Source: RGIG426 sp045639905
GTDB lineage: Bacteria; Bacillota; Clostridia; Oscillospirales; Acutalibacteraceae
NCBI GenBank assembly: GCA_045639905.1
Contig: JAZUDZ010000023.1
Span: 74,576 to 138,575, forward strand
Length of the DNA stretch: 64,000 nt
Direction: 5' to 3'
Shown piece after piece: positions 25,003 to 34,155 of this stretch. Made by a program: the position numbers and the translations under genes. Under the pieces are notes generated by a model, which had not been told where the DNA came from, ran no database searches, and saw only the letters and a list, made by a program, of their open reading frames with translations. Numbering within the stretch: the stretch's first letter is position 1; each line of letters opens with the position of its first letter.

Positions 25003-25595
25003 TGCGATTCGTAATTGCTACACATAACGCACACAAATTAACTGAATTTGCCCGCATCCTGAAACCGCTGCACATAGAAGCTCTTTCGGAAAACGAGCTC
25101 TCTGCTCCCCTTCCCGATGTGGAAGAAACCGGAACCACCTTTGCGGAAAACGCATATCTAAAAGCCGCTTCTGCCTGTATGGCGACCGGGCTTCCGGCTG
25201 TTGCCGATGATACGGGACTGTGTGTGGATGCCCTTAACGGAGAACCGGGGATTTATTCCGCACGCTATGCGCCGGATGATGTCAAATCCGAAACCATTCT
25301 GCAAAAAATGTCGGATGTACCGACAGACGAACGCTCCGCCCGATTTATTTGCGCCATTTGCTGCGTTTTTCCAAATGGCGATCGGCTGGATGTGCAGGGC
25401 GTATGCGAGGGCGTTATCTCCGCAAATATCAGAGGAACGAACGGCTTTGGCTATGACCCGATTTTTGAGTGCCCCGACGGAAGAACCTTCGCCGAAATGA
25501 CCGCAGAAGAAAAAGATGCTTACAGTCATCGTGGAAAAGCACTTAAGCTGTTTTCCGAAAAACTGCAAGCTTATCAAGAGGAGAAATATGTATGA
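25002..25595 (+). CDS. rdgB: XTP/dITP diphosphatase (RdgB/HAM1)
   Basis: This enzyme hydrolyses non-canonical purine triphosphates (XTP, dITP, ITP) to monophosphates, keeping them out of nucleic acids. The 197-residue protein shows the family motifs IATHNAHKLTEF (residues 4-15), TFAENAYLKA, VADDTGLCVDALNGEPGIYSARYA and FGYDPIFECPDGRTFAEM, plus YSHRGKA near the end. It overlaps ftsY by one base and yhbY by four, so translation is coupled. Confidence 0.96.
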   Translation: MRFVIATHNAHKLTEFARILKPLHIEALSENELSAPLPDVEETGTTFAENAYLKAASACMATGLPAVADDTGLCVDALNGEPGIYSARYAPDDVKSETILQKMSDVPTDERSARFICAICCVFPNGDRLDVQGVCEGVISANIRGTNGFGYDPIFECPDGRTFAEMTAEEKDAYSHRGKALKLFSEKLQAYQEEKYV

Positions 25596-25882
25596 CCAGT
25601 AAACAACGAGCCTTTTTAAGAGGCCAAGCCAATACGCTGGACCCCATTGTCCATGCCGGAAAAGGTGGCGTATCCGATACAATGGTTGTCCAGGCAGACG
25701 ATGCCTTAACGGCCAGAGAACTTATCAAAGGCCGGGTGCTGGAAACCTGTCCGGAATCCGTACGTGATGTGGCGGAATTGTTGGCCGAAAAAACCAACGC
25801 CGAAGTCGTTCATGTCATCGGAAGAACCTTCGTCCTGTATCGGAGAAATATGAAAGAACCGAAAATCATTTTACCTCGCTAA
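25592..25882 (+). CDS. yhbY: YhbY-type CRM-domain RNA-binding protein
   Basis: The 96-residue protein is a single CRM domain: MTSKQRAFLRGQANTLDP, the GKGGVSD loop and the C-terminal VHVIGRTFVLYRR. YhbY binds pre-50S particles and helps ribosome assembly. It is commonly found before nadD-yqeK in Firmicutes, as here. Its ATG overlaps the rdgB stop by 4 bases. Confidence 0.95.
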   Translation: MTSKQRAFLRGQANTLDPIVHAGKGGVSDTMVVQADDALTARELIKGRVLETCPESVRDVAELLAEKTNAEVVHVIGRTFVLYRRNMKEPKIILPR

Positions 25883-25895
25883 AGGAGAGACCTCT

Positions 25896-27098
25896 ATGAA
25901 GCTGGCCATGTTTGGCGGCACCTTTGACCCAATTCATTTATCTCACCTTGCACTTTGTAAAGCCTGCAAGGAGGCGCTACAATTAGACAGGGTCATTTTG
26001 ATGCCGACCTTTCAGCCTCCGCACAAAACAAAAAGCAGTTCCACCTCCACCTATCACCGACTGAACATGTGTCGGTTGGAAGCAGAAACCTATCCTTGGC
26101 TGACCGTTTCCGATATGGAAATCCGTCGAGGAGGCGCAAGTTTTACGGTAGATACTTTGACGGAACTGAAGCGGGAACATCCAAACGATGAATTGTATCT
26201 TTTGACCGGTGCGGATATGTTTTTAACCATTCAAACATGGTTTCAGTATTCCGAATTTCTGAAACTTGCCACTCTTTGCACGGTTCCGCGTGGGGATACT
26301 CCCATCGAAAAACTTCGTGAACATGCAAAAGAGCTGCAAAAAGATGGTGCTAAAACGGCCGTTATCGATGCCGTTCTGCCTCCCATTTCTTCCACACAGA
26401 TTCGTCTGTCCCTTACCGATAATACGGAAGATTGGAAAACAATGGTTTCGGAGCCCGTTGCCGATTATATTCTTCGAAACGGACTGTATACGGAACCGGA
26501 TACCACGCTTTCCTTAGACGAACAGTATACGGAAATTATTAAGAAACGACTAACCCCCTATCGTTTCACCCATTCCCTGGCCGTTGCCAAAGAAGCGAAA
26601 CGATTAGCTGAAAAATACGGCGGAGATCCGAAGAAATCGTACACCGCCGGACTGTTACATGATATTATCAAAGACACACCTCCGTCCGAGCAACTTCACA
26701 TTGCCGAAACCTTTGACGTTGATTTGGACGAGGTTGAAAAGAACAGTCCGAAGTTATGGCACGCCCGTCTCGGTTCTGTTTTTTTGGAATATATTTTGGG
26801 AATCAGCGACCGGGATATCCTGCATGCGGTTCGCTACCATACAACCGCACGGGCGGGAATGTCGCTTTTGGAAAAAATAATTTATATAGCCGATTTTACA
26901 TCGGAAGACCGAGACTATGACGATGTCGACGTTATGAGACGGAAGGCCGATGTTTCGCTGCAGGACGCCATGCAATATGCCCTGCAATATACTATTGACG
27001 ATTTAACCGAACGCGGTTCTGTTGTCCATCCGGACACATTGGCCGCCTATCGAGAAGTCTTTGGATTTGATTGGAAAGGAAGGAAGTCACATGACTAA
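25896..27098 (+). CDS. nadD: Fused nicotinate-nucleotide adenylyltransferase (NadD) and YqeK HD phosphohydrolase
   Basis: The 400-residue protein joins two enzymes that are separate neighbours in Bacillus. Residues 1-200 are NadD: nucleotide-binding GGTFDPIHLSHL (8-19) and the PPISSTQIR motif (about 165), making nicotinate adenine dinucleotide in NAD synthesis. Residues about 205-395 are YqeK: HSLAVAKEAKRLAEKYG, the HD pair LLHDIIKD, HARLGSVF and VRYHTTARAGMS, with IADFTSEDR. YqeK proteins hydrolyse diadenosine tetraphosphate symmetrically to ADP. No frame break or internal start with a ribosome site is seen at the junction. The gene follows yhbY by 13 bases and overlaps the next start. Confidence 0.94.
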   Translation: MKLAMFGGTFDPIHLSHLALCKACKEALQLDRVILMPTFQPPHKTKSSSTSTYHRLNMCRLEAETYPWLTVSDMEIRRGGASFTVDTLTELKREHPNDELYLLTGADMFLTIQTWFQYSEFLKLATLCTVPRGDTPIEKLREHAKELQKDGAKTAVIDAVLPPISSTQIRLSLTDNTEDWKTMVSEPVADYILRNGLYTEPDTTLSLDEQYTEIIKKRLTPYRFTHSLAVAKEAKRLAEKYGGDPKKSYTAGLLHDIIKDTPPSEQLHIAETFDVDLDEVEKNSPKLWHARLGSVFLEYILGISDRDILHAVRYHTTARAGMSLLEKIIYIADFTSEDRDYDDVDVMRRKADVSLQDAMQYALQYTIDDLTERGSVVHPDTLAAYREVFGFDWKGRKSHD

Positions 27099-28461
27099 CA
27101 AAGAAAGACGTGAACGCGAAGCTCAAAAGGCTGCAAAACGAGCTGCCCGCGATGCAAAGAAAAAACCGAAAAAGCAGGTGCCGCTAAATCGGACAACCAC
27201 AGCAAAATCCGGCACCACACGTTCCGGTGGAAACACAACCACTTATTCATCAACCAAGACGACGGGCTCCAAAAAGAAGGGTCGGGTGCCTGCGTGGAAA
27301 ATCATCATGTCCACCTTGGCTGTGTTACTGGTCATTGCCGTCGTGGTTTTCGTCATTTTGGCTGTTAAATATGTCAAAAACTATCTAAGCAGTTCTTCCG
27401 ATCCCACCGTTACCACCGTAACGGAAAAAGAGCGTAGCAATGTTGCCTACTACCTGGTTGGTCTTATGGGCGAACTCAACGAAGATACCGGACTGACCGG
27501 TGACACGGAAATGCTGTCACTTGTTTGCTATGATAAAAAGGCCGGGACCGTGAATGTCCTCCAGTATCCGTCCGCCACCTATCTGGGTGACAAGGAAAAC
27601 TGGGATGTTGACTCTCTATGCGAAGTTTGGTCCAAACCGGGTGATTTGCAGTGGTGTGACACCTGTAAGCGTGCCGTTTTCGACAGCGAAATCAAGGGCG
27701 GCAAACATGATGCCAACAAAAAAGACGGCTCCTATTGCGGTTCCAAACTGACAAAGAAAAAAGACAGTTCCGTCGAGAAACTGCTGAAGGTTTTCAGCTA
27801 TCAGTATGCCATCCCGATTGACAACTATTACCTGCTCCAACAGGAATCTTTTGTCAAGCTGGTCGACCTTGTCGGCGGTATTGATATCAACCTGAAATCC
27901 TCCGAACGACTCGGCGGTATCAGTTACGCTGCCGGTATACAGACCATTGACGGCGCCGGTGCCCTGGAATACATTCTCGGGGATGTGGACGATATTGAAG
28001 ACGATATTGACAACTTAGTCCATCAGAGACAGGTTTATGTGGCTTTGTTTGAGCGTCTTTTCAAAACCGACAAAGAGAAACTGAACGAAGATGTGCTATA
28101 TCCGCTTATGCAAGGTTCTACTCCCATTCGTACCAAACGAGAGAACGATTTGGAAGATGATGTCACCTTGATGGTAAAGCTGCTTCAGAATCTCAACAAG
28201 GTGAACCGTGATAACATTACGTTCTACATGCTTCCGGGTGAACCCGCAACCTATAGTGGTAAAGAGTTCTACTCGGTACACAAGAACGATTTATGTAAGC
28301 TGCTTAACGACTCTTTCAATCCGTACGACACGGCTATTACGACTGAGTTCCTGCGGATGCCGGAAATCGGAAACAGCAGCAAGTCCGAACTTCACAAAAA
28401 TACTTTCAGTAAGCTTCTGGTAGAACAGTCCGGCGTCTTGGATACATCCGAGGAAGAATAA
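27091..28461 (+). CDS. LytR-CpsA-Psr (LCP) family protein with Cys insertion
   Basis: LCP proteins attach glycopolymers such as teichoic acids or capsules to peptidoglycan outside the membrane. The 456-residue protein starts at 27091 (MTNKERRERE, behind GGAAGGAAG). It has a Lys/Arg-rich cytoplasmic start, a membrane span (about 69-92) and an LCP domain. DNYYLLQQESFVKLVDLVGGIDINL (about 248-272) is the conserved core and HQRQVYVALFERLF follows. A CDTC...C insertion (about 189-215, Lys-rich) sits between core strands and is not usual. It lies between nadD-yqeK and rsfS, its normal place in Clostridia. Confidence 0.87.
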   Translation: MTNKERREREAQKAAKRAARDAKKKPKKQVPLNRTTTAKSGTTRSGGNTTTYSSTKTTGSKKKGRVPAWKIIMSTLAVLLVIAVVVFVILAVKYVKNYLSSSSDPTVTTVTEKERSNVAYYLVGLMGELNEDTGLTGDTEMLSLVCYDKKAGTVNVLQYPSATYLGDKENWDVDSLCEVWSKPGDLQWCDTCKRAVFDSEIKGGKHDANKKDGSYCGSKLTKKKDSSVEKLLKVFSYQYAIPIDNYYLLQQESFVKLVDLVGGIDINLKSSERLGGISYAAGIQTIDGAGALEYILGDVDDIEDDIDNLVHQRQVYVALFERLFKTDKEKLNEDVLYPLMQGSTPIRTKRENDLEDDVTLMVKLLQNLNKVNRDNITFYMLPGEPATYSGKEFYSVHKNDLCKLLNDSFNPYDTAITTEFLRMPEIGNSSKSELHKNTFSKLLVEQSGVLDTSEEE

Positions 28462-28498
28462 TCCATCCTTGCCGATAGAATCAAAGAAAGGAAATACT

Positions 28499-28864
28499 AT
28501 GGAACCTTTAGAATTAGTAAAAGCCATTGCACAGTCTTTGGATAAGCACAAGGCTGTTGATTTAAAAGTCATTCGCGTGACCGGACTCACATCCATTACG
28601 GATTATTTCGTCATTGCGGAAGGTACCAGTTCTACGCAAGTTCGCAGCTTAACCGATTATGTTGAAACCGATATGAATGCGTTAGGCGTTTCTCCTCTTC
28701 GGACGGAAGGCTACCGTGGAACAACGTGGGTCTTACAGGACTACGGTTCCGTCGTTGTCCATGTTTTCCAAAGAGAAGCCCGCGAATATTATAACCTTGA
28801 ACGCCTTTGGAAAGACGGAGAAGAACTTTCCCTTGGCGAACTTGGAATCGAAATTGTTGAATAA
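28499..28864 (+). CDS. rsfS: Ribosomal silencing factor RsfS
   Basis: RsfS (Iojap family) binds L14 and blocks 30S-50S joining in starvation. The 121-residue protein starts at 28499 behind AAAGGAAAT. The hallmark DYFVIAEGTSSTQVRSLTDYV and the GYRGTTWVLQDYGSVVVHVFQREAREYYNLERLW tract are intact. It is 38 bases after the LCP gene and 24 bases before leuS. Confidence 0.97.
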   Translation: MEPLELVKAIAQSLDKHKAVDLKVIRVTGLTSITDYFVIAEGTSSTQVRSLTDYVETDMNALGVSPLRTEGYRGTTWVLQDYGSVVVHVFQREAREYYNLERLWKDGEELSLGELGIEIVE

Positions 28865-28887
28865 TCTTAGAAAAGAGTTGAAATATA

Positions 28888-31293
28888 ATGTTTTACAATG
28901 TTGCCGAAACAGAAAAGAAATGGCAAAAAATTTGGGAAGAGAAACAAACCTTTGCCGCCGATGACCATTCCGACAAAGAAAAATTCTATGCCCTCGTTGA
29001 ATTCCCGTATCCCAGTGGTGCCGGTATGCATGTAGGTCACATTAAGGCCTATTCCGGTCTGGAAGTTGTCTGCCGCAAACGTCGCCTCCAGGGGTACAAT
29101 GTCCTGTTCCCCATCGGATTTGATGCATTTGGTTTGCCGACCGAAAACTATGCCATCAAAACCGGTCTTCATCCTCGCAACGTTACCGATATGAATATCG
29201 AAAAATTTACCAGTCAGCTGAAAAACGTCGGTTTTTCTTTTGATTGGAACCGTGTCATTGACACCACGGAAGAAGACTACTACCGTTGGACACAGTGGAT
29301 TTTCCTCAAAATGTTTGAAAAGGGCTTGGTTTTCCGCGACAAAACCCTGGTCAACTATTGCCCCAGCTGCAAGGTTGTTCTTTCCAACGAAGATTCTCAG
29401 GGCGGCAAGTGCGACATTTGCCACAGTGACATCGTTCAAAAATCCAAGGATGTTTGGTATTTGAGAATTACCGAATATGCCGACAAATTGCTGGAAGGAC
29501 TTAAGGAAGTCGACTTTCTTCCGAACATCAAGTTGCAGCAGGAAAACTGGATCGGTAAGTCCACCGGTGCATTTGTAAACTTTGCCATTTCCGGCATTGA
29601 TGAAAAACTTCGAATTTATACCACCAGACCGGATACCCTGTTCGGCGTCACCTTTATGGTTTTGGCTCCGGAGCACCCGCTTCTCGAAAAATACGCGGAT
29701 AAAATCAAAAACACGGACGAACTGAATGCTTACAAGGACCAGTGCGCCAAGAAAACGGAATTCGAACGTACGCAGCTTGTAAAAGATAAGACCGGCGTTC
29801 GTGTGGAAGGTTTGACAGCCGTCAACCCGCTGAACGGAAAAGAAATTCCGCTCTATATTTCCGACTATGTTATGATGGGATACGGCACCGGTGCCATTAT
29901 GGCTGTTCCGGCACATGACGATCGTGACTATGACTTTGCCAAAAAATTCGGTATTGACATCATTGAAGTTATTAAAGGTGGCGACATCACCGAATGCGCC
30001 TATACCGGCGACGGAGAGATGGTCAACTCCGAGTTCTTAAACGGCTATACCAACAAAAAAGATTCCATCGCCCGCATGATTGAATACCTGCAGGAAAAAG
30101 GAATCGGCGAAAAAGGTGTCCAGTACAAGATGAAAGACTGGGCCTTCAACCGGCAGCGCTATTGGGGTGAACCGATTCCGATTGTTCATTGCCCGCACTG
30201 CGGAATGGTGGCCGTTCCCTACGAAGAACTCCCGCTCAAACTTCCGAACATGACACAGTTTGAGCCAGGATCCGACGGGGAAAGCCCGCTGGCCAAAGTT
30301 GACGAATTTGTTAATTGTAAATGCCCGAAATGCGGCGGCGACGCCAAACGTGAAACCGATACCATGCCGCAATGGGCCGGTTCTTCCTGGTACTTCCTTC
30401 GCTACATTGACCCGAAGAACACAAATGCTTTTGCCGATCCGGACAAACTGAAATATTGGATGCCGGTTGACTGGTACAACGGCGGTATGGAACACGTAAC
30501 CCGTCACTTAATTTATTCCCGTTTCTGGTATCGTTTCCTCTATGATTTGGGTGAGGTACCGTATGTTGAACCCTATATGAAACGAACCGCTCAAGGCTTG
30601 ATTTTGGGGCCTGACGGAGAAAAAATGAGCAAGTCCAAGGGCAATGTAGTGGATCCGAATGAAGTTGTCAAAGAATACGGTGCCGATGTGCTTCGTTTGT
30701 ACGTGCTCTTCATGGGCGACTATGAAAAGGCCGCTCCGTGGTCTGAAAACGGCGTGAAAGGCTGCAAGCGTTTCGTGGAACGTGTCTGGAATATGCAGAA
30801 TATGCTTACCGACAGTGAGGAAATGTCTCCTGAACTGGAAGCTGCGTTCCATCGTACCATCAAAAAGGTTTCAGACGACTATGAGACGCTGAAATACAAC
30901 ACTGCCATTGCCGCTTTGATGACCTTAACCAATGAGATTTATGACAAAGGTTCCATCACTCGCGGAGAACTGAAAACCTTTATCACACTTTTGAACCCCA
31001 TTGCTCCGCATGTTACGGAGGAAATCTGGCAGCAGGTCGAATTTGGCGGTATGCTGAATGAAACCACATGGCCTTCTTTTGATCCGGCCAAGTGCATTGA
31101 AAGCACCGTTGAAATCGTTGTGCAGGTAAACGGAAAAATCCGCGCCCGTCTCAACATTCAATCCGATGCGGCAGAAGCCGATGTTTTGGCACTTTGCAAG
31201 AAGGATGAAAAGGTGGCTGCCGAGCTTTCCGGCAAGACCGTTGTCAAGGAACTCTACGTCAAAGGTAAGCTGGTCAACATCGTTGTAAAATAA
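28888..31293 (+). CDS. leuS: Leucyl-tRNA synthetase
   Basis: LeuRS charges leucine onto tRNA-Leu. The 801-residue protein has the HIGH-type motif HVGHIKAYS (about 48), the CP1 editing domain (about 220-400, with TTRPDTLFGVTFMVLAPEHP), a Cys-containing zinc segment (CPSCKVVLSNEDSQGGKCDICH split over about 155-177), and the class I KMSKSKGN loop (about 577). The C-terminal VQVNGKIRARLNI is typical. There is no T-box leader because the gap to rsfS is only 23 bases, so it depends on operon transcription. Confidence 0.98.
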   Translation: MFYNVAETEKKWQKIWEEKQTFAADDHSDKEKFYALVEFPYPSGAGMHVGHIKAYSGLEVVCRKRRLQGYNVLFPIGFDAFGLPTENYAIKTGLHPRNVTDMNIEKFTSQLKNVGFSFDWNRVIDTTEEDYYRWTQWIFLKMFEKGLVFRDKTLVNYCPSCKVVLSNEDSQGGKCDICHSDIVQKSKDVWYLRITEYADKLLEGLKEVDFLPNIKLQQENWIGKSTGAFVNFAISGIDEKLRIYTTRPDTLFGVTFMVLAPEHPLLEKYADKIKNTDELNAYKDQCAKKTEFERTQLVKDKTGVRVEGLTAVNPLNGKEIPLYISDYVMMGYGTGAIMAVPAHDDRDYDFAKKFGIDIIEVIKGGDITECAYTGDGEMVNSEFLNGYTNKKDSIARMIEYLQEKGIGEKGVQYKMKDWAFNRQRYWGEPIPIVHCPHCGMVAVPYEELPLKLPNMTQFEPGSDGESPLAKVDEFVNCKCPKCGGDAKRETDTMPQWAGSSWYFLRYIDPKNTNAFADPDKLKYWMPVDWYNGGMEHVTRHLIYSRFWYRFLYDLGEVPYVEPYMKRTAQGLILGPDGEKMSKSKGNVVDPNEVVKEYGADVLRLYVLFMGDYEKAAPWSENGVKGCKRFVERVWNMQNMLTDSEEMSPELEAAFHRTIKKVSDDYETLKYNTAIAALMTLTNEIYDKGSITRGELKTFITLLNPIAPHVTEEIWQQVEFGGMLNETTWPSFDPAKCIESTVEIVVQVNGKIRARLNIQSDAAEADVLALCKKDEKVAAELSGKTVVKELYVKGKLVNIVVK

Positions 31294-31323
31294 GGGGAAA
31301 AAGCGATTTTTCCGTTTTTCCCC
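31294..31323 (+). other. Weak hairpin between leuS and rpsU
   Basis: A 9-bp stem GGGGAAAAA (31294-31302) / TTTTTCCCC (31315-31323) directly follows the leuS stop. The T run is inside the stem rather than after it, so termination here is doubtful. Confidence 0.4.
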
Positions 31324-31324
31324 C

Positions 31325-31353
31325 TTGACTATACCTATCTAATAGAGTATACT
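31325..31353 (+). promoter_or_regulatory. SigmaA promoter of rpsU
   Basis: TTGACT (31325-31330) and TATACT (31348-31353), spacer 17 bases. Confidence 0.75.
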
Positions 31354-31408
31354 GTCATTTGTTTAGTGGCGATAATACGCCTCTGTATAACGGAGGGAGG
31401 GAATATAA

Positions 31409-31585
31409 ATGTCTGAAGTTCGAGTGAAAGAAGGCGAGAACTTGGAAAGTGCACTGAAACGTTGGAAAAAGTCCTGTGCTCGTTCCGGTGTCCTTGCTGA
31501 GGTTCGCAAAAGAGAACATTACGAGAAGCCTTCGGTACGTCGCAAGAAGAAATCCGAGGCGGCCCGCAAAAGAAAGTTCAAATAA
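31409..31585 (+). CDS. rpsU: 30S ribosomal protein S21
   Basis: The 58-residue basic protein begins MSEVRVKEGENLESALKRWK and ends in an Arg/Lys-rich tail (RRKKKSEAARKRKFK), as in all S21 proteins. S21 helps base pairing between mRNA and the 3' end of 16S rRNA. A GGAGGGAGGG ribosome site lies about 7 bases ahead of the ATG. It is monocistronic, between its own promoter and terminator. Confidence 0.97.
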   Translation: MSEVRVKEGENLESALKRWKKSCARSGVLAEVRKREHYEKPSVRRKKKSEAARKRKFK

Positions 31586-31600
31586 GTTTACAACACGAAA

Positions 31601-31626
31601 AGCGGGCAATATTGCCCGCTTTTTTA
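31601..31626 (+). terminator. Terminator of rpsU
   Basis: A 10-bp palindromic stem AGCGGGCAAT/ATTGCCCGCT (31601-31620) is followed by TTTTTT. Confidence 0.85.
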
Positions 31627-31651
31627 CTAATTCAGAAGGAATGTATCATTT

Positions 31652-32161
31652 ATGTGGATTCTATCGCCGACACTGCTTAAAAACAGAATAACCGACATTA
31701 CCGCTGATGACTTACATGCTCTTGGTGTGGAAGGATTGCTTTTGGATGTGGACAACACACTCACGAAGTTTCACAGCCAGGAATTGTCTCCGGAAGTGGA
31801 ACTTTGGCTGAAATCCATGGAAAAAGCCGGCTTTAAAATGATGGTTGTTTCCAACGGTTTTGCCAAACGTGTTTTACCGTTTACGAACAAAATCAATCTT
31901 CCGGCTGTTTCCTTGTCTTGCAAGCCATCTCCCATCGGGTTTTGGAGAGCAGCCAAGCAGCTCAAACTTCCGCTGAAAAAAGTCATTGCCATCGGAGATC
32001 AGATTTTCACCGATGTTATCGGCGCTCATTTGGCCGGCATAAAAATCATTCAGGTGCTCCCGATTGAGCTGGAATATAACCGTCCCACCATCATGCTGAA
32101 ACGAAAGCTTGAAAAGCCACTTGTGGCACACTATATCAAGAAACACGGTGATATACAATGA
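31652..32161 (+). CDS. yqeG: YqeG family HAD phosphatase
   Basis: The 169-residue protein has HAD motif I as DVDNTLTKF (about 32), VVSNG (motif II), Lys in SCKPSPIGF and motif IV IGDQIFTDVIGA. These match the YqeG/TIGR01668 phosphatases of Firmicutes, related to mitochondrial PTPMT-type phosphatidylglycerophosphatase Gep4; a role as phosphatidylglycerol-phosphate phosphatase is possible but not established here. It overlaps the following gene by 4 bases. Confidence 0.9.
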   Translation: MWILSPTLLKNRITDITADDLHALGVEGLLLDVDNTLTKFHSQELSPEVELWLKSMEKAGFKMMVVSNGFAKRVLPFTNKINLPAVSLSCKPSPIGFWRAAKQLKLPLKKVIAIGDQIFTDVIGAHLAGIKIIQVLPIELEYNRPTIMLKRKLEKPLVAHYIKKHGDIQ

Positions 32162-33009
32162 GTCCTTTGTTTGGTCCGGCCGGAAACTGTGAAGATTTTG
32201 CGGCCGCAGGGTATAAACACACAAAACAAATGCCGGCATTTTTGAAATCATGGGGACTTTCCGCCTATGAATACCAGTGCGGGCGTGGTGTTCGTCTAAG
32301 TACGGATACTGCCGAAAGTTTAAAAAGGGAATCGGAAGCAAACGGTATTACCTTGTCGCTTCATGCACCGTATTTTATCTCTTTGGCTTCAGCTGACCCG
32401 GCTAAGAGAGATAACAGCCTTCAGTATATTTTGGACAGTGCCAAAGCCGTCACCATGCTCGGCGGCACCCGTATTGTTGTACACCCGGGCGGGCTGGGAG
32501 GCGTCTCTCGCGAAGAAGCCACTCAAATTGCTTCGGATACGCTCCGCCGCGCACAGGCTCTTTTGGATGAGGAAGGCTATTCCCAAGTTCATATATGCCC
32601 CGAAACCATGGGCAAAATCAACCAACTGGGAGACCTGGAAGAGATTATGACATTCTGTCAAATCGACGAACGTTTTCTCCCCTGTATTGATTTCGGTCAT
32701 CTCAACAGTCGCACCCACGGCTCTTTAAACAGCAAAGAAGCCTATGCCGAAGTACTGGATACCATCAAAAACCGCTTAGGTGAAGAACGTGTTCAGAACT
32801 TCCATTCTCATTTTTCCAAAATTATGTATACCGACGGCGGGGAGAAAAAGCATTTAACCTTTGAAGATACCGAATACGGACCGGATCCCCAAACTCTCAT
32901 GGAACTAATCGCAGAACGCGGCTATCATCCTACCTTTATTTGCGAATCTGCGGGAACCCAGACTCGCGATGCCGCCTCTCTCTTTAAGTTTTATAAGGAG
33001 GCTCTTTGA
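32158..33009 (+). CDS. Endonuclease IV-like TIM-barrel protein
   Basis: The 283-residue protein has the AP endonuclease family 2 (Nfo) fold: LSLHAPYFISLAS (about 62), IVVHPGGLGG (about 103), ICPETMG (about 145), CIDFGHLNSRTHG (about 177) and NFHSHFSKI (about 216), supplying the His, Glu and Asp ligands of a trinuclear metal site. The C-terminal ICESAGTQTRDA fits. It probably cleaves DNA at abasic sites, though the divergence allows an isomerase-like role. It is coupled to yqeG and to the next gene by 4- and 1-base overlaps. Confidence 0.87.
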   Translation: MSPLFGPAGNCEDFAAAGYKHTKQMPAFLKSWGLSAYEYQCGRGVRLSTDTAESLKRESEANGITLSLHAPYFISLASADPAKRDNSLQYILDSAKAVTMLGGTRIVVHPGGLGGVSREEATQIASDTLRRAQALLDEEGYSQVHICPETMGKINQLGDLEEIMTFCQIDERFLPCIDFGHLNSRTHGSLNSKEAYAEVLDTIKNRLGEERVQNFHSHFSKIMYTDGGEKKHLTFEDTEYGPDPQTLMELIAERGYHPTFICESAGTQTRDAASLFKFYKEAL

Positions 33010-34076
33010 TGAACTCTTTACAATCTCTTCAGACAAAACTGCCCGAGGGTGTTGCCGCACTGATTTATGAAGATTGTACAATTCGCTGGCTCACCGGTTT
33101 TTGTACCGATAACGGCCTTGTCTATGTTTCAAAAAAAAGAGCCGTGCTGCTGACAGATTCCCGGTATAGCGAAGCCGCCTCAAAAACCGTAACTTCTATG
33201 GCTGTTCAGGATTCCTCCGCTCTCTGCAAAGACAGTGAAGTTCTATGCCGGGAGGACGGAATTGAAACCATTCTTTTGGAACAACATGCTACTCCCATTT
33301 CCCGCTTTTCCGCACAACAGGAAATCTTTTCCCAGTATACTTTATGTTCCGACGATACCCTGGACACTTGGATTCGAGATTTGCGTTCTATCAAAACAGA
33401 ACACGAACTCGCTTGTCTTTCCCAGGCACAGCGCATTACCGACGCGGGATTTTCCTATATTCTCGGCCGGATTGAAGCCGGACGAAGTGAAAAAGATATC
33501 GCGCTGGATTTGGAATTTTATATGCGAAAAAACGGAGCAGAAGCGGTTTCCTTTGACTTCATTTGTGTTTCCGGTGCCAACTCCTCCCTGCCGCATGGTG
33601 TCCCCGGGGATAAACTGGTAGAACGAGGTGACTTTGTCACTCTGGACTTTGGTGCGGTGTACGGCGGAATGCATTCTGATATGACCCGAACCATTGCCGT
33701 AGGATTCGTTTCCGATGAACAACGCGAAGTGTACAACACCGTATTAAAGGCACAAAAAGAATGCCTGTCTGTTTTGAAAGCCGGTCTTTTATGTAAGGAA
33801 GGCGACGCGGCGGCCAGAGATGTTATCTCGCAGGCCGGATACGGTCAATACTTCGGACACTCCACCGGACACGGCGTCGGATTTGAAATCCATGAGTATC
33901 CGAACCTGTCTCCACGAAATACCGAAAACCGCCTGCAATCAGGACAGGTGGTAACGGTTGAACCCGGCATTTATCTTCCGGGAAAATTCGGTGTCAGAAT
34001 TGAAGATATGGCCTATATTACCGAGTTCGGATGTGAAAACCTGACAAGGTCCGAAAAAAATCTTATAATCTTGTAA
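33009..34076 (+). CDS. M24 family aminopeptidase (Xaa-Pro type)
   Basis: The 355-residue cytosolic protein has an N-terminal creatinase-like domain (1-125) and a C-terminal M24 pita-bread domain. Metal ligands are visible as LDFGAVYGGMHSDMTRT (two Asp, about 213-223), GHSTGHGVGFEIHEYP (His, about 285), VTVEPGIY (Glu) and GVRIEDMAYITE (Glu). It removes N-terminal residues before proline or dipeptides ending in proline. ATG at 33009 overlaps the previous stop. M24 genes ahead of efp are typical of Firmicutes. Confidence 0.93.
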   Translation: MNSLQSLQTKLPEGVAALIYEDCTIRWLTGFCTDNGLVYVSKKRAVLLTDSRYSEAASKTVTSMAVQDSSALCKDSEVLCREDGIETILLEQHATPISRFSAQQEIFSQYTLCSDDTLDTWIRDLRSIKTEHELACLSQAQRITDAGFSYILGRIEAGRSEKDIALDLEFYMRKNGAEAVSFDFICVSGANSSLPHGVPGDKLVERGDFVTLDFGAVYGGMHSDMTRTIAVGFVSDEQREVYNTVLKAQKECLSVLKAGLLCKEGDAAARDVISQAGYGQYFGHSTGHGVGFEIHEYPNLSPRNTENRLQSGQVVTVEPGIYLPGKFGVRIEDMAYITEFGCENLTRSEKNLIIL

Positions 34077-34093
34077 TCCGCTGATTTTTAGGG

Positions 34094-34122
34094 TTGAAAA
34101 AAGCCCTTAAATACAGTAAAAT
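34094..34122 (+). promoter_or_regulatory. Probable promoter of efp
   Basis: TTGAAA (34094-34099) and TAAAAT (34117-34122), spacer 17 bases. Confidence 0.55.
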
Positions 34123-34155
34123 AAATACATATAAAAATAATAGGAGGATACTGCT

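Noticed and set aside
28865..28887. T-box or other riboswitch ahead of leuS
   Set aside because: The gap is only 23 bases, too short for any tRNA-sensing leader.
28867..29916. A 349-codon open frame antisense to leuS
   Set aside because: Composition is that of a reversed coding strand, no ribosome site, and leuS is certain.
34081..34115. Hairpin between the M24 peptidase and efp as a terminator
   Set aside because: Pairing of TTAGGG with CCCTTAA is short and interrupted and no T run follows.
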